DNA of 64,000 nucleotides from Deinococcus sp. JMULE3. Its GTDB lineage: Bacteria > Deinococcota > Deinococci > Deinococcales > Deinococcaceae. Location of the stretch: the NCBI RefSeq assembly GCF_013337115.1, contig NZ_SGWE01000004.1:1312001-1376000 (forward strand), in the 5' to 3' direction. The notes under the pieces are model-generated. The model made no database searches. It was not told where the DNA came from and was given only the letters and a program-made list of their open reading frames with translations. Below, one piece after another: positions 22,441 through 29,418 of the stretch (position 1 is its first letter; each line of letters opens with the position of its first letter). A program made the translations under genes and the position numbers.

Positions 22441-23436
22441 TCAGTACCCGTGGTGCTTGACGACCGCGCCCTGGCCTTCCAGCCAGCGGGTGACGACGCC
22501 CACGGCGGCCTTCACGCCGGTCGTGATGATCGGCCCGCCGAACTTCGCGAGGCGCACGAGGTGCGTGCCGTCCTCGCGGGCGGTGATGCCGATCAGGACC
22601 TCCTGGGTCAGTTCGCCCTCGACGACGTGCGCCAGGACGACCCAGCCGTCGCGGCGCAGTCCGGCGTACAGGTCGAGCAGGATGACCGTCCACGCGCCAC
22701 CCTCCTCCGCATTGCGGCTGCCGGGGTTGCGTTCGGTGACCTTCTCGAAGGCCTGGGGATTGAAGGTGTCGGGCAGGGTCAGGACGGCGTGGGGCACGGT
22801 GGTGGGGTCCTCCGGGTAGGGTGTGGTCGGCCCGTGTGGAACGGGCGCGTGGGCGGTGGGGATGAAGCGGGCGTGGTTGACGCCCAGGCCGAGGTCACGC
22901 CACTTCAGGGCGTACTTGGTTTCCAGCGCGGCAGCGGGCGGGGCGGTGCGTTCGACACGCATGACGCCGCTGGCCCCGGCCTGCTCGCACGCGAACTCGA
23001 AGTACTCGTCGTGGTCGGTGGTCAGGAGGATCATCCCGCCGGGTTTCAGGCGGCTGGCGGCCAGGCGGAAGAACGGGACGCGCAGGAGGCGGTGGTCGGT
23101 GTGTCCGGCCTTGGGCCAGGGGTCGGGGAAGTTCACGACGATCAGGTCCAGGCCCGCGTGCGGGATGACGGACCGCACGAGGACGTCGGCGGGCATCTTC
23201 GTGAGGATCGCGTTGTCCAGGCCCGCATCGCGCAGGCGGCGGTGCGCCTTCAGGAGCGACACGCCGGACAGTTCCACGCCGAGGTAGTTGGGCGCCTCGG
23301 GGAAGGTCGCGGCGAAGTGCGGCCAGAAGCGCCCGTCGCCGAATCCGACCTCCAGCACCCAGGGGCGGTCCGGGGTGTGCGGGTACAGGCGCGCGGCGGC
23401 GTCGGGGAACTGGAAGTCGCCGAGGCGGGCGATCAT
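22441..23436 (-). CDS. trmB: tRNA (guanine-N7-)-methyltransferase TrmB with a long C-terminal extension
   Basis: A 331-residue protein. Residues 1-195 are TrmB, with LEVGFGDGRFWPHFA (SAM loop), YLGVELSG, VVNFPDPWPKAGHTDHRL (the catalytic and tRNA-binding signature) and LLTTDHDEYFEFA. It makes m7G46 in tRNA using SAM. The last 130 residues have no counterpart in the usual 210-240 residue enzymes. The start overlaps the stop of the flavoprotein gene by 4 bases, so the two are translationally coupled. Confidence 0.92.
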   Translation of the reverse strand: MIARLGDFQFPDAAARLYPHTPDRPWVLEVGFGDGRFWPHFAATFPEAPNYLGVELSGVSLLKAHRRLRDAGLDNAILTKMPADVLVRSVIPHAGLDLIVVNFPDPWPKAGHTDHRLLRVPFFRLAASRLKPGGMILLTTDHDEYFEFACEQAGASGVMRVERTAPPAAALETKYALKWRDLGLGVNHARFIPTAHAPVPHGPTTPYPEDPTTVPHAVLTLPDTFNPQAFEKVTERNPGSRNAEEGGAWTVILLDLYAGLRRDGWVVLAHVVEGELTQEVLIGITAREDGTHLVRLAKFGGPIITTGVKAAVGVVTRWLEGQGAVVKHHGY

Positions 23437-24203
23437 GCGCGCCCCCCGTTCAGGTCAGCCAGCAGGTCGTCGGCGAGGCGGGCTGCGTCTTGCAGCACGC
23501 TGTCGTACGTGTGCTCGCCGGGCGTGCACTGGCCCAGCATCCGCACGCGCTCCAGGCGGTTCACGCGGAAGCCGTCGAGTTCGCTGGGGGCGGGCGTCAG
23601 GAAGCGCACGTCGTAGGGCGGTTCGACGCCCTCGCCCTCGGCGCGGCGTTCCGCACCGATCAGCCAGATGCCGCTGGCGGTCAGGTCGTCCGCCAGGAAG
23701 TCGTACGCGACCTCGCTGAGCCGCCCGGCCTCGTCCATGGTGTCCCCCACGAGCAGGCGGCCCTTCAGGAACGCGCCGACGGCCAGCACGCCCAGCCGCG
23801 CGTGCAGTTTCGGGCCTTCCCAGGTGGACAGCACGATCTGCCCCCCTCCATCGGGCACAGTTTCCTCGTCCAGCGCGGTGACGGTGCTCTGGAGCAGGTG
23901 AATGCCGCTCGTCTCCTCCACGCGGGCCTTCAGGTGCCGGTGGAAGGTCCAGCCGTCCGTGTCGGGGTGCAGCGCGGCGCGCACCTCCTCGAACAGACTG
24001 CCCTGGGGGAAGGTCACGCCCGCCGTGGTCGGCTGGTACAGGTTCCCCAGGTGATCGAGCGCCTGCGACACCAGCAGTACGTCCAGCCCCGCGCGCGCCA
24101 GCCGCCACGCCAGCTCGGTGCCCGCCAGTCCGGCACCGACCACGGCCACGTCATACAGATGCCCCGGTTGCGGGCGACTTCTCGGAGAGGGCGAACCAAA
24201 CAT
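23433..24203 (-). CDS. FAD-dependent protein related to MnmG/TrmFO
   Basis: A 256-residue flavoprotein. The N-terminal dinucleotide fold is YDVAVVGAGLAGTELAWRLA, and NLYQPTTAGVTFPQGSLFEE resembles the GidA-family segment after the FAD motif. It is far shorter than MnmG (about 600) or TrmFO (about 440) and lacks their tRNA-binding domains, so it belongs to a small MnmG-related group of unknown role. The ATG at 24203 is chosen because the FAD motif follows and the longer frame to 24512 is Arg-rich noise. Coupling to trmB suggests a tRNA-related job. Confidence 0.8.
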   Translation of the reverse strand: MFGSPSPRSRPQPGHLYDVAVVGAGLAGTELAWRLARAGLDVLLVSQALDHLGNLYQPTTAGVTFPQGSLFEEVRAALHPDTDGWTFHRHLKARVEETSGIHLLQSTVTALDEETVPDGGGQIVLSTWEGPKLHARLGVLAVGAFLKGRLLVGDTMDEAGRLSEVAYDFLADDLTASGIWLIGAERRAEGEGVEPPYDVRFLTPAPSELDGFRVNRLERVRMLGQCTPGEHTYDSVLQDAARLADDLLADLNGGRA

Positions 24204-24227
24204 CACCCTCCAGTGTACGGTTTCGGA

Positions 24228-24275
24228 GGAAGTGGGGAGTGGAACGGCGCCTGCCCCCATCCACTCCCCATTTCC
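24228..24275. repeat. inverted repeat between divergent genes
   Basis: GGAAGTGGGGAGTGG (24228-24242) pairs with CCACTCCCCATTTCC (24261-24275) with one G-T wobble and an 18-base loop. It may be a cruciform or a small dispersed repeat like those at 29326 and 47834. Confidence 0.6.
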
Positions 24276-24299
24276 CACTGACCCCTTACCCTGGAGCGC

Positions 24300-25211
24300 A
24301 TGTCCGACGACGCCCCGTCCAATTCCGGTTTCGCGTTCCGCTCGCAGGTGCGCGCGGGTGGGGAGCGGGTGCTGGCGTTCCTGGCGCGCGAGTACCGGCA
24401 TTCGGACGCGGCGACGTGGGCCGCGAGGCTGGCGGCGGGTGAGGTGGAGGTGCGGGGCGTCGCCGCGCGGGGGGACGAGGTGCTGCGCGCCGGGGACGTG
24501 GTCGTGTGGCACCGCCCCCCGTGGCGGGAGGAGGCGGTCCCGCTGGACTACGCCGTGCTGCTGGAGGACGACGCGCTGGTCGCGGTCAGCAAACCGTCGG
24601 GCCTGCCGACGCTACCGGGCGCGGGGTTCCTGACGCACACGCTGCTCACGCAGGTGCGGCTGCGGTATCCGGGCGCGAGTCCGCTGCACCGGCTGGGGCG
24701 CGGCACGAGCGGCGCGGTGCTGTTCGCCCGCACGGGATCGGCGGGTGCGGCCCTGTCCCGCGCGTGGCGGGAACACGAGGTGGGGAAGATGTACCGCGCG
24801 CTGGCCGTGGGCGAACCGGAGTGGGACACGCTGGACATCCGCACGCCCATCGGGCCGGTGCCCCACCCGCGCCTGGGCAGCGTGTTCGCCGCCAGCGCCG
24901 GCGGGAAGGCGTCGCGCAGCGTGGCGACGGTGCGCGAACGCCGCGCCGGGCAGACGCTGCTGGACGTGGCGATCCACACCGGGCGACCCCACCAGATCCG
25001 CATTCACCTCGCCGCCGCCGGGCACCCGCTGGTGGGCGACCCACTGTACGGGCCGGGCGGCCGCCCGCTGCCGGACCTGCCAGGACTGCCGGGCGACCTG
25101 GGGTACCGGCTGCACGCCTGGACGCTGCACTTCACGCACCCCGTCACGGGAGAGGCCGTGCGGGTCGAGGCGCCGCCGCCGGATGCGCTGCGGACCGCGC
25201 CGGAACGCTGA
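24300..25211 (+). CDS. RluA family pseudouridine synthase-like protein lacking the usual catalytic Asp
   Basis: A 303-residue RluA-type protein. An S4-like N-terminal segment is followed by [12 protein letters not shown] (motif I), HRLGRGTSG (motif II, about residue 124) and [24 protein letters not shown] (motif III). Family enzymes isomerise uridine in 23S rRNA or tRNA, using the Asp of HRLD. Here that position is Gly, read directly as CTG GGG CGC. A subgroup of homologues with HRLGRGTSG exists as far as I recall, so it may not be a mutation. Activity is uncertain. Confidence 0.85.
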   Translation: MSDDAPSNSGFAFRSQVRAGGERVLAFLAREYRHSDAATWAARLAAGEVEVRGVAARGDEVLRAGDVVVWHRPPWREEAVPLDYAVLLEDDALVAVSKPSGLPTLPGAGFLTHTLLTQVRLRYPGASPLHRLGRGTSGAVLFARTGSAGAALSRAWREHEVGKMYRALAVGEPEWDTLDIRTPIGPVPHPRLGSVFAASAGGKASRSVATVRERRAGQTLLDVAIHTGRPHQIRIHLAAAGHPLVGDPLYGPGGRPLPDLPGLPGDLGYRLHAWTLHFTHPVTGEAVRVEAPPPDALRTAPER

Positions 25212-25283
25212 ACCCGGTGCAGACCGGCCTGAAGGGCGCCGCCTGTCAGACGCGGGAGAGGCGCGCCGGGTCATGATGACCGC

Positions 25284-27548
25284 ATGGCCCCCGACCCGCC
25301 CGTCCCCACCCGCCGCGCCGCGTGGCGGGTCGCGGTGCGGGACAGCCTGCTGGGCGCCCCGGCGTGGCTGTACGCCCTGCTGACCCTGACGCTGCTGTCG
25401 GCCGCGCTGAGCGCCGTGGTCATCCAGGACGTCGCGCGGCACCAGCGGACCCTGCTGACCCTGGCCGACGCCCGCACGGCCGCGTTCGCGCTGAGTGCCG
25501 TCGAGTGGCAGGCCCGCGCGCGTGGCGAGCTGGACGCCGACCTGAGCGCCGAGGCCCGCGCGTGCCTCGCGGATCTGCGCCGGTTCACCGGTCAGCTCGG
25601 GCAGCTGAGCCGCGATGACCTGCTGCTCGCGCGGGTGCATCCACACGCCCCCGGGGATCACACGCTGAACAGGCAGGTCGCGGCGTACACCGGCGCCGTC
25701 CAGACCCTGCTGGACCTGATCGCACGCGGGCAACTGGAGGCCGCCGCGCAGGTGGACGAGACGCAGGTCGACCCGGCCTTCACGGCGCTGCGCGACCGCA
25801 TCGGCGACGTCCGCGCCGCAGAGGAAGCCACCGTCGAGATCGGCCGTCAACTGACGCTGCTGCTGACGGCCCTGACCGCGCTGGGCGCGCTCGTCACGGC
25901 GGGCCTGCTCGCCGCACGCCTGAACCGCAGCCTGCATCAGGCCCGCGCGTGGCACGCCGAGGCCAAACGCCAACGGGAACGTGAGGAACGCGACCCGCTG
26001 ACCGGCCTGTGGAACCGCCGCAGCCTGCAGCGGCAGTTCACGCTGGCGCAGGCGGCCGGGCCGCTGGGCGTGGCGGTGCTGGACCTCAACCGCCTGAAGG
26101 CCATCAACGATCTGGGCGGGCACGGCGCCGGGGACGCGCACCTGACCCGCGTCGCCCACGCGCTGCAGGCCGCGCTGCCCGAGGGGGGCGTCGCGGCCCG
26201 GCTGGGCGGGGACGAGTTCGTGCTGCTGCTGCCGCGCCTCACGGGCCATCAGACGACGCAACTGCTGGAGGACGTCGCCGCGCAGCTGAATTCGCCGGGC
26301 GACACCCTGCCCCCCTTCGCGGTGGGTGTCACGCAGGTCACGGCCGTCACGTCCCTGGAACGCGTGCTGGCCCTGGCGGACGCCGCCATGTACGAGGACA
26401 AGGAACGCCAGCGGGCCCAGGCGGGCCGCGACACCCGCCTGGGCGCCAGCGTGGAGGAATTCACCAGTCGCCTCGAACAGTTCGAGACGCCGCAGGAGGT
26501 CCTCGAGGAGGGACTGGGCATGGCGCGGGACATGCTGGGCTTCCAGGCCAGCACGTACCTGGAACGCCAGGGGGACACGTTCGTCCTGACCCGCCTGGAC
26601 GGCGAGGTGCCCGCCCCGATGCGCGGCACCCTGGGGCAGCCTTTCACCGGGCGGCGCGGCCTGACCGCCGAGGTGATCGAGCACAGCGCCACCCGCTGGA
26701 GCAACGACTACCCGGCCGAACCGCACGTCCTGACCGCGTGGCTGGAGGGGGGCCTGAAGAGCATCCTGCTCGTCCCGGTGCGGTACGGGGGGCGGGTGAT
26801 GGGCGTGATCAGCCTGCTGCACTTCGGCACGTGGCGGGTCGTGACCCCGCAGGCGCGGCGGCTGACCGAGGCGCTCGCGTCGCGGCTGGGGCACACCCTG
26901 GAGCAGCAGGCGGCGCTGGAGCACCTGCGGCACGCCGTGCAGGGCGGGCTGCTGGCGCTGGGCGCGGCGCTGGAGGAACGTGACCTGGAAACCGCCGGGC
27001 ACACCGCGCGGGTCGTGACGCTCTCCGAACGGCTGGGCGCCCGCCTGGGCCTGGGCGAGACGGCGCTGCACGCCCTGCAGCAGGGCGCGTCCCTGCACGA
27101 CATCGGCAAGCTGGCCATTCCCGACGCGATCCTCCTGAAGCCCGGCCCGCTGGACGCGCAGGAGTGGGAGGTCATGCAGCACCACGCCGCGCGCGGGCAC
27201 GACATCGCGCACCGTCTGCAGGGGCTGCTGCCCGCCACGCTGGACGTCATCCGGCATCACCACGAGCACTGGGACGGCAGCGGGTACCCGGACCGCCTGC
27301 GCGGCGAGGAGATCCCACTGGCCGCGCGGATCTTCGCGGTGTGCGACGTGTACGACGCCCTGACCCACCCCCGCCCGTACAAGGCCGCGTGGCCGCACGA
27401 GCGGGCCGTCGCGGAGATCCGCGCGCGGCGCGGCACGCAGTTCGACCCGCAGGTCGTGGACACCTTCCTGACGCTGATCGAGGCCACGCGCGCCGCGCAG
27501 ACAGACCCGCCGACAGACGCGCAGGAGCAGCCCCTCAGCCGCTCCTGA
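25284..27548 (+). CDS. GGDEF, GAF-like and HD-GYP membrane protein (c-di-GMP turnover)
   Basis: A 754-residue protein. Two membrane segments (about 28-50 and 190-212) flank a periplasmic sensor region. The GGDEF domain has DPLTGLWNRRSL and RLGGDEFVLLLPR (about 310-322), intact for c-di-GMP synthesis. A GAF-like region covers about 395-540. The HD-GYP domain has HDIGKLAIPD (about 612), HHEHWDGSGYPDRLRGEEIP and DVYDALT, intact for c-di-GMP hydrolysis. One chain thus holds both opposing activities. The ATG at 25284 is chosen by reading frame, since the two ATGs just upstream are out of frame. Confidence 0.92.
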   Translation: MAPDPPVPTRRAAWRVAVRDSLLGAPAWLYALLTLTLLSAALSAVVIQDVARHQRTLLTLADARTAAFALSAVEWQARARGELDADLSAEARACLADLRRFTGQLGQLSRDDLLLARVHPHAPGDHTLNRQVAAYTGAVQTLLDLIARGQLEAAAQVDETQVDPAFTALRDRIGDVRAAEEATVEIGRQLTLLLTALTALGALVTAGLLAARLNRSLHQARAWHAEAKRQREREERDPLTGLWNRRSLQRQFTLAQAAGPLGVAVLDLNRLKAINDLGGHGAGDAHLTRVAHALQAALPEGGVAARLGGDEFVLLLPRLTGHQTTQLLEDVAAQLNSPGDTLPPFAVGVTQVTAVTSLERVLALADAAMYEDKERQRAQAGRDTRLGASVEEFTSRLEQFETPQEVLEEGLGMARDMLGFQASTYLERQGDTFVLTRLDGEVPAPMRGTLGQPFTGRRGLTAEVIEHSATRWSNDYPAEPHVLTAWLEGGLKSILLVPVRYGGRVMGVISLLHFGTWRVVTPQARRLTEALASRLGHTLEQQAALEHLRHAVQGGLLALGAALEERDLETAGHTARVVTLSERLGARLGLGETALHALQQGASLHDIGKLAIPDAILLKPGPLDAQEWEVMQHHAARGHDIAHRLQGLLPATLDVIRHHHEHWDGSGYPDRLRGEEIPLAARIFAVCDVYDALTHPRPYKAAWPHERAVAEIRARRGTQFDPQVVDTFLTLIEATRAAQTDPPTDAQEQPLSRS

Positions 27549-27566
27549 CGTCCATCACATCCCGAT

Positions 27567-28151
27567 TCAGATTTCCTGCAGGGGCAGTGCGGCCAGCCAC
27601 GCGGGGACCTCGTCCGGGGGGTAGGTGTCGAACACCAGTCGGGTCAGGGACACCAGGGGGTAGCCCTGGAGGTCGCCGCCGTCGGCGCGGCGGTCCACGA
27701 TGCAGGCGATACCCACGCAGCGGCCCCCGGCAGCCTCGGCAGCGCGCACGGCCTTCAGGACGCTCCCGCCGGTCGTGAGGACGTCCTCGACCGCGACGAA
27801 GGTCTCGCCGGGCTGCAGGGTGAAGGCCTCGCGGATCTTCATGCCGCCCTGCCCGTCCTTCTCGGCGAAGATCGCGCGGGTGCCGTAGTGCCGCGCGGTT
27901 TCGTACGCGAGGACGACGCCGCCCATGGCCGGGCCGATCACGAGCTGCGCGTCGATGCCCGCGCCGCGCAGCGCCCCGGCCAGCGCGCGGCCGATCTGCT
28001 CGGTGTACTGCGGGTACTGGAGGACGGTGGTGCTCTGCAGGAACTTGGGGCTGTGGCGGCCCGAGGCGAGCAGGAAATGCCCCTCGTGGTACGCGCCGGC
28101 CTGGCGGTACAGGTCGAGAATGTCAAGTGCAGCGGGGTCGGCGTGGGTCAT
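27567..28151 (-). CDS. pyrE: orotate phosphoribosyltransferase
   Basis: A 194-residue enzyme of pyrimidine synthesis that joins orotate and PRPP to give OMP. FLLASGRHSPKFLQS opens the orotate side, GPAMGGVVLAYETAR and FAEKDGQGGM follow, and VAVEDVLTTGGSVLKAV is the PRPP-binding motif. The ATG at 28151 is chosen because GGATACT sits about 7 bases upstream on the minus strand, another leaderless candidate. It diverges from a small HTH gene 47 bases away. Confidence 0.95.
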   Translation of the reverse strand: MTHADPAALDILDLYRQAGAYHEGHFLLASGRHSPKFLQSTTVLQYPQYTEQIGRALAGALRGAGIDAQLVIGPAMGGVVLAYETARHYGTRAIFAEKDGQGGMKIREAFTLQPGETFVAVEDVLTTGGSVLKAVRAAEAAGGRCVGIACIVDRRADGGDLQGYPLVSLTRLVFDTYPPDEVPAWLAALPLQEI

Positions 28152-28198
28152 GGTGCCAGTATCCCATTCCTGGCGGGCGGGGCCGGGCATCATGGCGC

Positions 28199-28402
28199 AT
28201 GGACACCGTGACCTTTCCGGGAGGAGTGAAGCTGGGCGCGCGCCGCCGCCTGCTGGGCATTCCGCTGGCGCAGCTGGCGCGGGACGCCGCGCTCCAGCCC
28301 GAGCTGCTGCGCCGCCTGGAGGCCGGGGAGTTCGATCCGCGCAGCCTGCACCGCCTGGCGCGGCAGGTGCTGTCGCGCACGCTGGACACCACCCTCGACT
28401 GA
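28199..28402 (+). CDS. small helix-turn-helix protein (XRE/Cro-like)
   Basis: A 67-residue protein. LGARRRLLGIPLAQLARDAA then LQPELLRRLEAGEFDPRSLH looks like the helix-turn-helix of XRE/Cro proteins (LGIPLAQLARDAALQPELLR). It is divergent from pyrE with 47 bases between starts, so it might regulate pyrE or itself. No ribosome binding site is seen before the ATG. The assignment rests on the HTH pattern only. Confidence 0.6.
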   Translation: MDTVTFPGGVKLGARRRLLGIPLAQLARDAALQPELLRRLEAGEFDPRSLHRLARQVLSRTLDTTLD

Positions 28403-28567
28403 ACCGCTGGCCCCCGTGCGCGTAGGCCGGGTGGCGGATCCGCCCCGCGCGGCCCGCGCGGCATGCTGGTGACCCTGAAGGCTGTCTCAGCCTGCCGCCC
28501 GGCCGGGCAGGTCAGACTGAAGACCCGCCGCCCCCGACCTCTCCCCCACCCCCGGAGGACCCCCCGC

Positions 28568-29320
28568 GTGAATCAGGCGTTCGTGGATGCCAGCTGGCAG
28601 GAACAATCCGGTCCCGACGGCCTTGCGCGCGGCGTGGGCGGCTGGGGGCTGGTGCTGCTGCGCCCCGGCACGCTCCCCGCACGCTTCCAGGGGCAGCTGC
28701 TCGCGCCGGACAACAACGCCGCCGAGGTCCGCGCGGTGCTGGAGGCCGTCCGGGCCGCGCCCGCCGGGGAGGCCCTGACGGTCCACACGGACAATCAGGC
28801 GGTGATCGCGTCGGTCGGTCGGGGGCGCGGCCCGGCCCTGCTGGACGAGGACGCCCGCGAGGTGCACGCCGAGGCCCAGGCGCGCGGCGTGACCCTGCGG
28901 GTCGTGTACGCGCCCCGCACGCGCCGCCACATGCAGAGTGCCCACGATCTGGCGAACGACGCTCGGCGCGGCACCGGCGCCGCCGGGCTGCCCGGCGTGC
29001 AGTCGGACGTGCTGATCGAGCAGCGGCCCGCGCAGCCCGAGGCGCGCGTCAGCCTGCGCCGCCCCGGCGAGCGCGTCACCGCGCACGTCCCGCTGGACCT
29101 GAACTCCGACGTGCCACCCAGCGCGCAGGCCCTCCTGGCCGCCGTGGGCCTCGCGCTGCCCGGCGAGGCGCTCCTGATCCGCCGCGCCAGCCGCGTCGCG
29201 CAGGCCCTCTGGCAGCGGCCCGAGCGCGCCCTGCGGCCCGCCGCGCAGGCCCAGCTGCACCACGCCCGCCGCGCCGCCGACGAGAACGGCGTGCAGGTGG
29301 ACTTCCTCGGCACCGGGTAG
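28568..29320 (+). CDS. RNase H-like protein
   Basis: A 250-residue protein with an RNase H fold in about 1-135. The acidic active-site pattern is visible as FVDASWQ (Asp), NNAAEVRAVLEAV (Glu) and VHTDNQAVIASV (Asp), with HDLANDA the fourth acidic site. RNase HI cuts RNA in RNA-DNA hybrids. The C-terminal half (from about 135) has an unusual extension (RAAGLP- and RRPGERV-type) of unknown role. The GTG at 28568 is preceded by GGAGGA. The longer in-frame sequence back to 28463 lacks homology. Confidence 0.75.
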   Translation: MNQAFVDASWQEQSGPDGLARGVGGWGLVLLRPGTLPARFQGQLLAPDNNAAEVRAVLEAVRAAPAGEALTVHTDNQAVIASVGRGRGPALLDEDAREVHAEAQARGVTLRVVYAPRTRRHMQSAHDLANDARRGTGAAGLPGVQSDVLIEQRPAQPEARVSLRRPGERVTAHVPLDLNSDVPPSAQALLAAVGLALPGEALLIRRASRVAQALWQRPERALRPAAQAQLHHARRAADENGVQVDFLGTG

Positions 29321-29325
29321 GGACG

Positions 29326-29391
29326 TTGATGGTTGAAAGTTGATGGGTGATGGAGCCCAGCCTCTTTCACCCATCAACCTTCAACCATTGA
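29326..29391. repeat. 25-base dyad repeat, dispersed type
   Basis: The arms 29326-29350 (TTGATGGTTGAAAGTTGATG start) and 29367-29391 pair over most of 25 bases, with a few mismatches, around a 16-base loop. The left arm starts with the same TTGATGGTTGAAAGTTGA seen at 47834. It is likely a short intergenic repeat or terminator. Confidence 0.7.
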
Positions 29392-29418
29392 CCTCAACAG
29401 CGGTACGCTGGTGGGTAC

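Noticed and set aside
24612..27398. Minus-strand frame opposite the RluA and GGDEF/HD-GYP genes
   Set aside because: Shadow frame. The plus-strand genes carry all the motifs.
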